Below are positions 7,818 through 15,686 of a stretch of 37,788 nucleotides of DNA, in pieces. Within the stretch, counting starts at the first letter, position 1. Each line of letters begins with the position of its first letter. The position numbers and the translations under genes were made by a program. The notes under the pieces are model-generated. The model was not told the DNA's origin. It saw only the letters and a program-made list of their open reading frames with translations, and made no database searches. The stretch covers positions 1 to 37,788 of the forward strand of contig JAKARI010000023.1 of the NCBI GenBank assembly GCA_021819245.1. The letters run 5' to 3'. The DNA is from Pseudomonadota bacterium (lineage in GTDB: Bacteria; Pseudomonadota; Gammaproteobacteria; Acidiferrobacterales; Acidiferrobacteraceae).

Positions 7818-9056
7818 TTATTGAGATGAAGAAAGGGGGGCTGCCGGCGACTCCCGGAACAGTCGGCGGTACAAGACGAGATACACCCCCTGGAAACCGC
7901 CAGCAATGAAGAACGGGAGGGCCAGGAATCCCGCATGATAGAGGAGGCCTGCGAACACGGGCCCGATGGCCCGCGGTATCTGAACCGAGACATTGTTGAG
8001 ACTGGCAGCAAGCCCGCGCCGATGGCCTCGGACGAGACCGAGATTGAGCGCCTGGCGCGCCCCGGCCGTACCGCGGTTGAGCGCCGAACGCACGATGTAA
8101 AGGAGCGCAGCTATCGGGAAGGATGGGGCTAACGGGAGCACCAAGAGCACAGCGAGCCCGAGATAACGCATAGTCAGCACGGACCTCACGACGCCGTAGC
8201 GGCGCGTCAGCCGACCCACCAGAAGGGAGGAGGTGGCGGTGACGATCAGTGCGGCGCTCATGATGGGCCCGATGCTCAGCGGCCCATGGTGAAAACGAAC
8301 GGCAAACCAGTAGGCCATCAAAGGCCCCATAAGACCTATGCCGAGCCCGTTGAGCGCATTGATTCCAAAGAGTTTGAGGAGCTTGCGATTCTCGGCGTGC
8401 GTCAAGGCATCCGCAGCCGCCTTGCCATCGGTATCCTGTTCATGATCGGATGGCGCGGGTGCCACTTCCGGAATGGCCCGCAATAAGATCAGCCCGAGTA
8501 TGGCGCCAAAGAGCACGACGAGGAATAGTGGGCGATAGGCAAGCGGCCCCGGAAGCCAGGTGCCCAGAAAGGAGGGAAGGGTGGCAAGCAGCGCGCCCAC
8601 CGCCATGCCCGTAAATCCCATGGCCGTATTCAGGCTGTAGACCGCCGCACGGTCGCGGGCGTCGACAAGCCGCGACAGCCATGCAAGCTCGACCGGCGCA
8701 AACGGGCCTGCGCCCCCGTTTAAGCCGTGTCCAAAGCCGCCGAGGATAGCCGCTATCGCCAGGACCGAAGGCTGCGAGTCGCCCAGCGCCATGAGCGCGG
8801 CCGCAATCTGGACCCACTCATAACCCTGCAAAAAGGCCTTGTGTCCATGCGTGTCGGAGAGGGGGCCGGCGAAGAGGGCAAGCGTACCAGAGACGAGGAG
8901 GGCCACCATGAAAAGGGCGCCAATCACGGGGGCCGACCAGTGGAGCGCATGCAGATACAGCGCAAAATCGACCACCAGCGCCCCTTGCCCCACACTGCGC
9001 GCAGCCCGAATGATAATGAGGAGTCGCGCCTCGCGCGCCAGTCGTACATACCCCAA
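7818..9056 (-). CDS. MFS transporter
   Basis: 412 residues with about 12 hydrophobic spans and a central hydrophilic linker (about 205-230). The loop GPLSDTHGHKAFLQGYE (about 64-80) fits the MFS cytoplasmic motif between spans 2 and 3, and VGRLTRRYG in the second half is the equivalent. Substrate unknown; an efflux role is plausible. The start is TTG at 9056, supported by GAGGAAG five bases upstream; no ATG in frame is closer to the family start. The region upstream (9061-9120) is strongly AT-rich and probably holds the promoter. Confidence 0.85.
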   Translation of the reverse strand: MGYVRLAREARLLIIIRAARSVGQGALVVDFALYLHALHWSAPVIGALFMVALLVSGTLALFAGPLSDTHGHKAFLQGYEWVQIAAALMALGDSQPSVLAIAAILGGFGHGLNGGAGPFAPVELAWLSRLVDARDRAAVYSLNTAMGFTGMAVGALLATLPSFLGTWLPGPLAYRPLFLVVLFGAILGLILLRAIPEVAPAPSDHEQDTDGKAAADALTHAENRKLLKLFGINALNGLGIGLMGPLMAYWFAVRFHHGPLSIGPIMSAALIVTATSSLLVGRLTRRYGVVRSVLTMRYLGLAVLLVLPLAPSFPIAALLYIVRSALNRGTAGARQALNLGLVRGHRRGLAASLNNVSVQIPRAIGPVFAGLLYHAGFLALPFFIAGGFQGVYLVLYRRLFRESPAAPLSSSQ

Positions 9057-9188
9057 AGACGCTTCCTCTTAAAATACTTAAATTAGTAAAACCAGTATAT
9101 TACACTATACAATTAATGTGTTTTCTCAGATAGCACGGATGCACCCGGTGGGGGAGAATGGCGTATCGTCCGGCAGCGGCCGTGATAC

Positions 9189-9467
9189 TCACATAACACC
9201 AAGAAGGCGCTTTAGGCGCGGTAATTGTTCCTCGGCCGTTCCGTAGAATACCTGCCCCTCATACACCGTGATGGGCGCGATGCGCACGCCGAAGGCGGCC
9301 TTGGCCTTGTCCGCGGCCCCCGGCGCGCTTAAATCGTGTTCCGCAAAGACCACGTTATGCGCCGTAAACCAGGCCTTCAGCGCGGCACAGTCTGGACACC
9401 CGGGGCTTGTATAGAGGTCGATCGTGCGATGCTCCTCCCTGCAATGATGCCCGGCCTTGGCCCGCAC
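9189..9467 (-). CDS. Glutaredoxin-like thiol-disulfide protein
   Basis: The core reads IDLYTSPGCPDCAALKAWF, a beta strand followed by a CPDC redox motif, then a cis-Pro segment IAPITV and a C-terminal helix. This is a short glutaredoxin-fold protein of about 80 residues. The N-terminus is unclear. GTG 9467 is a conventional start just after the stop of the upstream gene, but an excellent GGGAGGAG (9432-9439) sits six bases ahead of an ACG (9425), exactly where the glutaredoxin fold begins. It lies directly downstream of the 150-residue gene (9488-9940), probably co-transcribed. Confidence 0.78.
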   Translation of the reverse strand: MRAKAGHHCREEHRTIDLYTSPGCPDCAALKAWFTAHNVVFAEHDLSAPGAADKAKAAFGVRIAPITVYEGQVFYGTAEEQLPRLKRLLGVM

Positions 9468-9487
9468 CCCTCTGCCGGGGACAGACC

Positions 9488-9940
9488 CTAGGCCGACTGG
9501 CGCTGAAACAATCCCCGCCACCAGCGCTTGCGACTCTCCGGCAATGGCCGCGGGTCGTCCAGGGTCTCCGGTGGCATACGGGTCAATAACCACCCGGGGA
9601 GGGTTTTAAGGCCCGAACTGCCGCATGAGCTCCCCAAATTATGAGGGTCGAAGACCTTGATAAAACTCGGCTGCGCCTTATCGTCGGCATAGACGATACC
9701 GCAATAATCTTCGCGATGTTCACGCCGCAAAAGGGTGTCCAATTCCTCGGTGAACCGTACCAAGGCCTCGCCGCTTGCTGGCATAGTCGGGGCCGGCTCA
9801 CCGATGGCATAGATGTACCACCCCTCCGGGCGGGAGCGAACCGTCGTCCATAAATCCGTGAGCTGCGCCCAACTCACGATACCGCTGAACGGACCCGTTA
9901 GCGCCGCCTGAAACGCCCCCTTATCCGTCACTTCCCCCAT
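9488..9940 (-). CDS. Conserved-looking protein of unknown function
   Basis: 150 residues from ATG 9940, preceded by AGGGAGGA at ideal spacing. I cannot assign a family. Visible features are an aromatic stretch GWYIYAIGEP (40-49), a helix SGEALVRFTEELDTLLRREH (56-75), a strand DYCGIVYADD (78-87), FIKVFDPHNLGSSCGSSG (93-110) and a basic C-terminal tail with WW and RR. Cys80 and Cys106 are the only cysteines. No signal peptide or membrane span, so probably cytoplasmic. Between a DUF2892 gene and a glutaredoxin-like gene, all on the minus strand, a redox or sulfur-linked role is suggested by context only. Confidence 0.72.
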   Translation of the reverse strand: MGEVTDKGAFQAALTGPFSGIVSWAQLTDLWTTVRSRPEGWYIYAIGEPAPTMPASGEALVRFTEELDTLLRREHREDYCGIVYADDKAQPSFIKVFDPHNLGSSCGSSGLKTLPGWLLTRMPPETLDDPRPLPESRKRWWRGLFQRQSA

Positions 9941-10093
9941 CAAGTCCTCCCTGCTGCCGATGGCCACGCGTGATTGCCGCGACCCGGGGCGTCCGTCAGA
10001 CACCCCGGGCCGTGGCCGTATTCGGGATACCCTTATCTGGAATGTCTTTTTCGCCCTCAGTTCCGCGAAAAGCCCGTGCGTACCGCACGCACC

Positions 10094-10303
10094 TCACGAC
10101 TGGGCATTCTTTCCCGCCTTAATAGGGCATGTCTTGATTCCCAAGACCTGGTACAGCCCACAAAACCCCACCAGCCCGGTAATGAGCGGCAAAACACCAA
10201 TCCAGCCCCATGGCGCCCAGCGGCCCGTGACCGCGAGGGCGATCAAGACCAGTCCGATAACGACGCGAATGATGCGATCCAGCAACCCTTCGTTGACAGT
10301 CAT
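10094..10303 (-). CDS. DUF2892 (YgaP-like) two-span membrane protein
   Basis: 69 residues: MTVNEGLLDRIIRVVIGLVL opens with the DUF2892 signature, followed by two hydrophobic spans (about 11-27 and 33-52) and the typical ending GFCGLYQVLGIKTCPIK. Cys48 and Cys59 are conserved family positions. DUF2892 also forms the membrane part of YgaP-type rhodaneses, linking it to sulfur or cyanide metabolism in some organisms. GGAGGAG precedes the ATG. It heads a minus-strand group with the 150-residue unknown gene and the glutaredoxin-like gene. Confidence 0.85.
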   Translation of the reverse strand: MTVNEGLLDRIIRVVIGLVLIALAVTGRWAPWGWIGVLPLITGLVGFCGLYQVLGIKTCPIKAGKNAQS

Positions 10304-10714
10304 TGTTGTACTCCTCCATGGTCAGACATAACGCTTCTATTATCGCCCAGAAACCCGGTCGGTGATACTGCACGCGCTCACCGAGGTTCCAGGACACCGT
10401 CGTGCCAAGCCATGCCGACGCGATTGCGGGCAGAAAAAGGGGGGATGGGGCGAGTAGGCATTAACTCGCCTTATCCTATCCCTCTCTGTTATTTTACATA
10501 ATATACATTATACGAACTTCTAGACGGCGTGATGTGGCGGACCAATCCCGCATCCCGGTACCCCTATACCCCTGCCGGCCGCACCGGCATTTGAAGGATG
10601 AACCTCGCAGCCATCCGATCACCCGATGCGCGCGGCCGCATCACGCGAGGCCGATTTGATAATCAGGGGCCGTACGATTATCCTGCGCCCGTAGTTAACC
10701 TAGGGAGCTACGCG
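10304..10714. other. Divergent promoter region
   Basis: About 410 bp between the DUF2892 gene (minus) and the outer-membrane protein gene (plus). It has a 7-bp stem hairpin GGCGAGT/ACTCGCC (10449-10470) and an AT-rich island at 10487-10517 that contains TACATAATATACAT, also found at 30794-30807. No gene is seen. Confidence 0.4.
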
Positions 10715-11365
10715 ATGCGAAAAATCATAGGTGTCGTCGGCCTGCTGGCCTGCACATCGGCCTACGCGTCACAGGTCACTATTAGCGGTATGGTCGGCAC
10801 CGCCGATGCGCTTGATGCCTATTCGCAAGGGAGCGGTCTGGTATGGCAGATCGGGGCGCAGTGCGGTTGCGCCGTTGAGTCGACGATTGCGACACGGGAG
10901 CCCGCCGGGCGGCTTGCCATTGCGTTCCGTCTCGCCCGCGGCTTCGCGGTACAGGGATCCGTGTTCGTGGCGGGGACGTATCATCTGCAAGGCCTTGAGT
11001 ATACCGCCACGCAGACCGATTACTTCGCCGCGAACGATCAGCTCTATGGCGGGGCGGTGGAGGCCCTTATCCGGGGGCACAGGCGCGGCCTGTTCTGGCA
11101 CCTGGGGGCCGGGGCGGCGATGACCAATGACGCCGAATCCACCACCATCACCAACGGCACGATCGCGGTTATGACCAACACCTCCACTACGCGTATAGCC
11201 CCGGTGGTGTCCGGCGGGTTTGGCTTTCGTATGTCGCGCCATTGGTCGGTCGGGATATCGGTGTCCTACATCACCCGGATCGGATCGAGCGAGACCCTGA
11301 CAAGCGGGGAATACACGAACGGGGGCCTACTGCTCACCGGCGTCGATGGCATTTACCAGTTCTGA
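10715..11365 (+). CDS. Outer-membrane beta-barrel protein
   Basis: 216 residues from ATG 10715 (GGGAG upstream), beginning with a signal peptide MRKIIGVVGLLACTSAYAS. The mature part shows alternating hydrophobic/polar strands with Gly- and Thr-rich turns (for example GLFWHLGAGAAMTN, IAPVVSGGFGFRM, WSVGISVSYIT) and ends in Phe (GIYQF), the typical C-terminal signature for BAM-mediated insertion. About eight strands are likely. No family-specific motif for OmpA, OmpW or OprF was recognised. The frame is open to 10598 upstream, but that extension would bury the signal peptide. Confidence 0.75.
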   Translation: MRKIIGVVGLLACTSAYASQVTISGMVGTADALDAYSQGSGLVWQIGAQCGCAVESTIATREPAGRLAIAFRLARGFAVQGSVFVAGTYHLQGLEYTATQTDYFAANDQLYGGAVEALIRGHRRGLFWHLGAGAAMTNDAESTTITNGTIAVMTNTSTTRIAPVVSGGFGFRMSRHWSVGISVSYITRIGSSETLTSGEYTNGGLLLTGVDGIYQF

Positions 11366-11450
11366 GGTCCGCATCGCGCCATCGCCTTGAGCCGCTATGT
11401 GCCTGACTCCCGCGGAAGCCCAGCTGGGTTTCCGCGGTGGCCTCATGCAA

Positions 11451-11630
11451 TCAATCATCATCCCCATGATCGCGCCGATGGTAGGAATAAGGATGGTCGC
11501 TGCAACCGTAGCAGCCATGACGCACATAGGCGCCTGGGGGCACAAAGAAACACCCTGACAACATGGCCGCAGCACCGAGAATGAGCAGGCCGCGCGCGAG
11601 GATCCGGGAGACCGTGGGAAACCGCGACAT
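11451..11630 (-). CDS. Small lipoprotein with His/Asp-rich tail
   Basis: 59 residues from ATG 11630, with AGGAG eight bases upstream. The N-terminus has two arginines and a hydrophobic stretch (11-22) ending in the lipobox LSGC (Cys27 would be lipidated). The mature peptide is about 33 residues, rich in His, Tyr, Cys and Asp: VRHGCYGCSDHPYSYHRRDH followed by GDDD. The CYGC pair and five histidines suggest metal binding, but this is inference. It is read on the opposite strand from the flanking outer-membrane protein and DoxX-like genes. Confidence 0.68.
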   Translation of the reverse strand: MSRFPTVSRILARGLLILGAAAMLSGCFFVPPGAYVRHGCYGCSDHPYSYHRRDHGDDD

Positions 11631-11893
11631 CGTACACTCCTGAGAGGTTCAGACCACATAATGGCAAAGCCCCGCGCCGCGTCACAAGGGGCCCAGGCCG
11701 CCATGGCGGGCGGTCCGACAAAAGGGCCTGCGCGCCGGACGATAGGGCGACCCGCGGCATACCTCCCTCCCCTGCCCCGCGAACACCGCGATATCCAAAG
11801 CACTTCGGGTGGGCAGGAGGCCCGGCTTTCTATATAGTTCGCCTGAGATAATGCCATGTTCTATCAGCGCGCCGCGAAAGGAGAATCTGTTTC

Positions 11894-12829
11894 ATGTTTG
11901 ATGATCGATCGTCGCACTACTCTGGAAATCAGGAGGCAGCCTTTGCCGGAGTGCGCATCCTTTTTGGTGTGATCTGGCTGATCAACACCCTACTCGAGGC
12001 CAACACCCATTATGTCAGCGGCTTTCTTGCATCTCTCGTCAAGCGGGTGAAAGGCCAGCCGCACGCGATACAGGGCTTTATGCGTGGCGTCATCCATGTC
12101 GTGACGATACTGGGGCCGCAGCATGTGGCCATCGGCACCGTGGTCCTTGACGGCCTACTCGCCGTCTCGCTCATCGCGGGCCTTGCGGTGCGCCCCATGG
12201 CGATCGTCGGGACCGTCTACAGCCTTGCCCTATGGGCGACGGTCGGGGGTTTTGGCGGGCCATTCGGGCCGGGCGCCACCGACCCGGGGACGGCTATCGT
12301 CTATGCGCTCGTGTTCGTCGCCATTCTCGCCGTGCCTTCCGATCAAAGGTTTGCGATCGGACCCAAATCGCAGACGGTCGCCGGGACCCGCGGCATTGAG
12401 TTGGTCCGTATTCTCTTTGGGCTCTTGTGGGCCTTCGATGCCTACTGGAAATGGCAGCCGGCGTTCTTCGAACATAGCCTGTCCTACCTGGAACAGTCCC
12501 AGGTTGGCCAACCGGCCTGGATCGTGGCCTACATCGGTTTCGTAATTGCCGTGATCCGTCTGGTCGGGCCGATCGTATTCGGGATCTTTGCCGCCGCCCT
12601 CGAGACCGTCCTGGCCGCGAGTCTGCTCCTTAAGCGCTGGCAAAAATGGCTGCTGCCGATCGGCTTTCTCTATTCCTTCGGGATCTGGACGACGGCTGAG
12701 GGTTGGGGCGGGCCCTATCTGCCGGGGGTGACCGCAAACCGCGGGGACATGCTGGGCACGACCAATATCTACATGGTCGTCTACCTCTATCTGATGATCG
12801 CCTATCTCCTCGACAAGAGACACCGGTAA
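11894..12829 (+). CDS. DoxX/DoxD-like membrane protein with internal duplication
   Basis: 311 residues with about eight hydrophobic spans. The two halves look homologous: VRILFGVIWLINTLLEAN (about 20-37) matches VRILFGLLWAFDAYWKW (about 170-187), and LWATVGGFGGPFGPGATDPGT matches IWTTAEGWGGPYLPGVTANRGD. DoxX-type proteins form four-span units and include the DoxD subunit of thiosulfate:quinone oxidoreductase, so this looks like two fused units. No DoxA or quinone-oxidoreductase partner is adjacent, so thiosulfate oxidation is not claimed. The GGAG ribosome site is about 10 bp upstream of the ATG. Convergent with tatD. Confidence 0.68.
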   Translation: MFDDRSSHYSGNQEAAFAGVRILFGVIWLINTLLEANTHYVSGFLASLVKRVKGQPHAIQGFMRGVIHVVTILGPQHVAIGTVVLDGLLAVSLIAGLAVRPMAIVGTVYSLALWATVGGFGGPFGPGATDPGTAIVYALVFVAILAVPSDQRFAIGPKSQTVAGTRGIELVRILFGLLWAFDAYWKWQPAFFEHSLSYLEQSQVGQPAWIVAYIGFVIAVIRLVGPIVFGIFAAALETVLAASLLLKRWQKWLLPIGFLYSFGIWTTAEGWGGPYLPGVTANRGDMLGTTNIYMVVYLYLMIAYLLDKRHR

Positions 12830-12906
12830 TGCGAGGCAGGATAATCGGTTAGAGACGCTTTCTCATGTGCGCGTATGTTTTTTCTTAACGATGTCTTATA
12901 TCGTAT

Positions 12907-12929
12907 TGATATATATGATAACTATATCA
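12907..12929. terminator. Hairpin between convergent DoxX-like gene and tatD
   Basis: Arms TGATATA and TATATCA enclose nine bases; the right arm overlaps the tatD stop codon. It sits in an AT-rich stretch (12880-12935) between two convergent genes. It may act as a weak bidirectional terminator, but the stem is all A/T except one pair. Confidence 0.35.
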
Positions 12930-13718
12930 TGATACGGCGACAGCGGACGCCGCGTGCGTGAACAGCGCAAAGAAGTTGCGCGCCGTCAGATCGGCGATCT
13001 GCTCCCGGGATACACCCCGGATATCGGCCAAGCACTGCGCGACATGGGTGACATACGAGGGTTCGTTTGACTGCCCCCGGTGCGGAACCGGGGCCAGATA
13101 GGGGGCATCGGTCTCGATCAGAAGCCGATCATCCGGCACCAGGCGCGCGACATCGCGCAGGGCGTGGGCGTTCTTGAAGGTGACGATCCCGGAAAAGGAG
13201 ATATAGAAGTTCTGGTCTAGGACCGCGCGGGCGAAATCGGCGCTCTCGGTGAAGCAATGCAGCACCCCCCCGATATCGGCGGCCTGCTCGTCACGCAGAA
13301 TGTGCAGGGTATCTGCGGCGGCCTCGCGTGTATGAATGATGAGCGGCTTGCCGACCCGCCGTGCGGCGGCGATATGGGCCCGAAACTGGCGCTGTTGGCG
13401 AGCGGCGTCGGGCTCCTCGAGGCGATAATAATCGAGACCGGTCTCGCCGATGGCAACCATACGATCCTGCGCGCTCAGACGCACCAGATCGTCGACCAGT
13501 GACCCCGTGGCGCCTGCCTCGTTGGGGTGAATACCAACCGAACCGAAGATGCCGGGGTCGTGGCGCATGATCTCTTGTATGGGCCCGATATCCGAAAGCC
13601 CGACGCTTACGCACAGCATGTGCGCTACACCGCACTCATGGGCGCGCGCCAAAACGGCCTCGATATCGTCACGCAGGGGTTCGAAGTGAAGATGGCAGTG
13701 CGAATCGACTAACGGCAT
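12927..13718 (-). CDS. tatD: TatD-family metal-dependent deoxyribonuclease
   Basis: 263 residues, the usual length for YcfH/TatD proteins. Metal-ligand motifs of the amidohydrolase-type TIM barrel are all present: DSHCHLHF (His7, His9), GETGLDYY (Glu92), LIIHTREA (His129), VLHCFTES (His154) and ETDAPYLAP (Asp204). Family members act as 3'-5' exonucleases/endonucleases or D-amino acyl-tRNA deacylases. It is last in the large minus-strand operon, starting two bases after the pilZ stop, so it is translationally coupled. The holB-pilZ-tatD order is common in gammaproteobacteria. Confidence 0.93.
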   Translation of the reverse strand: MPLVDSHCHLHFEPLRDDIEAVLARAHECGVAHMLCVSVGLSDIGPIQEIMRHDPGIFGSVGIHPNEAGATGSLVDDLVRLSAQDRMVAIGETGLDYYRLEEPDAARQQRQFRAHIAAARRVGKPLIIHTREAAADTLHILRDEQAADIGGVLHCFTESADFARAVLDQNFYISFSGIVTFKNAHALRDVARLVPDDRLLIETDAPYLAPVPHRGQSNEPSYVTHVAQCLADIRGVSREQIADLTARNFFALFTHAASAVAVS

Positions 13719-13720
13719 TG

Positions 13721-14101
13721 CTACATCGTATGGGTCGGGCGATCCGATTGCAATTGGCCGATGAGTAACGTCTCGATCTTGGTACGCGCGACATCGGCAT
13801 CCTTGGCGCTAAACTGAATGCCAATGCCGGGCGCACGGCCGCCGGGCGCATCCTGCGGCGTCACCCACACGACATGGCCTGCGACAGGCACCTTCTCCTT
13901 GCTGTCTATGAGGGTCAGCAGCATGAATACCTCATCGCCGAGCTTGTAGGCCTTATTGCTCGGTATAAAGAGACCCCCGCCTTTGAGAAACGGCATATAG
14001 GCCGTATACAAGGCATTGCGGTCCTTGATCACAAGCGAGAGCACGCCAGGCCTCGCCGAACCCCTTAACGCATCTGGCGTCTGTGACTCCACCGTCGACA
14101 T
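13721..14101 (-). CDS. PilZ-domain protein (type IV pilus biogenesis type)
   Basis: 126 residues; GVLSLVIKDRNALYTAYMPF and GGGLFIPSNKAYKLGDEVFM fit the short PilZ proteins encoded after holB. These are needed for type IV pilus assembly in Pseudomonas and Xanthomonas, where this subclass often does not bind cyclic di-GMP. The RxxxR and D/NxSxxG binding motifs are not evident here, consistent with a non-binding PilZ. It sits between holB and tatD with a few bases of spacing on each side. Confidence 0.88.
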   Translation of the reverse strand: MSTVESQTPDALRGSARPGVLSLVIKDRNALYTAYMPFLKGGGLFIPSNKAYKLGDEVFMLLTLIDSKEKVPVAGHVVWVTPQDAPGGRAPGIGIQFSAKDADVARTKIETLLIGQLQSDRPTHTM

Positions 14102-14106
14102 TCAAC

Positions 14107-15045
14107 TCATCCTCGCGGCTCAACATGCATAAACAGCCGGTCCCACACCAAACGCCGATCCAGGGGCGCGGCCGCCAGGCCTCGCGCCGAGAGCGCCTCG
14201 TCCCAAACACCAAGGACCTGCGTTAAGTCTAGCTTGGCGGCAAGCGCACGCAAGCGGCCCTCCTGTGTCCCGTGCCAACCCCGGGCGATGGTCCCGGTCA
14301 CCATCAATTGGGTCAGGACCGAGGCGACCTCCGTAAGAAAGCTCAATCCGACCTCCAGGTCGACGGCATGCCAGGCCTCAGTCGCCTCGAGCGCCGAGCC
14401 GCGCCCCACGGCCACGGCCTCGAGGCTCGCCAAAAGGCGCTGCGCCAGGGCCGGCGCATCCTTCGGCCATGTCAGGGCACGCAGCGGCGCCCCATGGGCC
14501 AATGCCAGCACTAACTCGGGGTCCGGTACCTGGTGGGCCTTCAGATAGGAGAGCCCCTCCCCCTGTGCGGGCCGCGGCAGGACCAGGTTCTGGCAGCGGG
14601 AACGGATAGTCGGCAAAAGCCGCGCCGGGGCGTCACTCACCAAGAGCAGATAACTCTCGGGCGGGGGCTCTTCGAGCGTCTTGAGAAGGGCATTCGAGGC
14701 CGAACGATTGAGGCAGTCGGCATCGACGATCAGGACCACGCGGCGCGATGCGAGGTGGGGCTTTAAGGTCAAGAACTCATTGACGGCGCGGGCCTCGTCG
14801 ACCGGGATCTCGGCCTTGCCCTCGGGCACGCGGAGAGTCAGGACATCCGGATGATGGCCGCTTGCCGCCAGCCGGCAGGCGCGGCAGGCGTCGCAGGCCG
14901 TGCCCTGCTCGCACACCAGCCTGCGCGCCAGGCGCTCGGCAAAGGGCCGTTTGCCGATCCCAGGCGGTCCGGTGATGAGCAGCGCATGGGGCAGCTGTTC
15001 GGCGCGCGCCACGCGATTCCAGGCCGCCTTATGCCATGGCAACAT
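14107..15045 (-). CDS. holB: DNA polymerase III, delta' subunit
   Basis: 312 residues from ATG 15045 (MLPWHKAAWNRVARAEQLPH), with GGAAGG about eight bases upstream; a GTG at 15069 inside tmk is an alternative. It has the AAA+ clamp-loader fold: GPPGIGKR (26-33), a four-cysteine zinc module (about Cys45, 51, 54, 57) and the SRC motif (TIRSRCQNL). The delta' subunit is the stator of the clamp loader and does not normally hydrolyse ATP, although the P-loop is well kept here. It follows tmk with a 15-bp gap. Confidence 0.93.
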   Translation of the reverse strand: MLPWHKAAWNRVARAEQLPHALLITGPPGIGKRPFAERLARRLVCEQGTACDACRACRLAASGHHPDVLTLRVPEGKAEIPVDEARAVNEFLTLKPHLASRRVVLIVDADCLNRSASNALLKTLEEPPPESYLLLVSDAPARLLPTIRSRCQNLVLPRPAQGEGLSYLKAHQVPDPELVLALAHGAPLRALTWPKDAPALAQRLLASLEAVAVGRGSALEATEAWHAVDLEVGLSFLTEVASVLTQLMVTGTIARGWHGTQEGRLRALAAKLDLTQVLGVWDEALSARGLAAAPLDRRLVWDRLFMHVEPRG

Positions 15046-15059
15046 GGGCAGGCCTTCCC

Positions 15060-15686
15060 CTACCAGCACCCGGCAAGCGCGGCGTCCACAGCCTCTCCGA
15101 CCTCGGCGAGCGACCCCGCGGCCGGTATGACCACGAAGCGCTCCGGCTCGCTGTGCGCGCGAAAGCGATAACCATCACGCACTCGCTTGAAGAATTCCTC
15201 ACCCTCTGCCTCGATGCGATCCGCGGCGCGCCCCGCGCGCCGGGCCAAGGCGACATCCACCGGGACATCGAAATACAACGTGAGGTCCGGAGAGGGGATC
15301 GCCAAAAGCCGTGTTAACGCATCGATCAAGGGGATCTCGAGGCCTCGCCCATATCCTTGATAGGCGTACGTGGCATCCTGATAGCGGTCGCAGACAACGG
15401 TCTTGCCGAGCGCAAGGGCCGGTTCGATGACGGCCTTTATGTGCTGCACACGGGCCGCAAACAGCAACAAGAGTTCTGTTTGCGCGTGCAAAGAGACCTG
15501 CTTGAGCAGGATATCGCGGATACGCTCCCCGACCTCCGTCCCCCCAGGCTCCCGGGTCACCACGACACCCTGCGGATTCTGGCGCCTGCAGATGTCCACG
15601 ATCCGCTCAATGTGTGTGGTCTTGCCCGAGCCGTCGAGCCCCTCGAGGCTTAGGAACCGTGGCCGGCGGGGTGCTGTCGATCTCAT
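15060..15686 (-). CDS. tmk: Thymidylate kinase
   Basis: 208 residues. It phosphorylates dTMP to dTDP. Motifs: P-loop EGLDGSGKTT (15-24), TREPGGTEVGERIRDILL (about 44-61), DRYQDATYAYQG and the lid region with ALARRAGRAADRIE. The reading frame begins inside the 3' end of mltG, overlapping it by 80 bp. The short basic leader MRSTAPRRPR before the first strand is slightly longer than usual; no good ribosome site is seen at 15686, so coupling with mltG is likely. Confidence 0.95.
   Translation of the reverse strand: MRSTAPRRPRFLSLEGLDGSGKTTHIERIVDICRRQNPQGVVVTREPGGTEVGERIRDILLKQVSLHAQTELLLLFAARVQHIKAVIEPALALGKTVVCDRYQDATYAYQGYGRGLEIPLIDALTRLLAIPSPDLTLYFDVPVDVALARRAGRAADRIEAEGEEFFKRVRDGYRFRAHSEPERFVVIPAAGSLAEVGEAVDAALAGCW

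Noticed and set aside
7727-7909. 60-codon plus-strand frame in the AT-rich region
   Set aside because: GTG start without ribosome site, and it overlaps the 3' end of the MFS gene on the opposite strand.
11327-11857. 176-codon minus-strand frame near the outer-membrane protein gene
   Set aside because: A different frame in the same place gives a 59-residue lipoprotein with ribosome site and lipobox, which is more convincing.
11894-12829. Thiosulfate:quinone oxidoreductase (DoxDA) assignment
   Set aside because: No DoxA-type partner or domain is present, and similarity is only at the level of the DoxX-like span pattern.
12907-12929. Possible Fur box in the AT-rich convergent region
   Set aside because: Poor match to the Fur consensus and located between gene ends rather than in front of a promoter.
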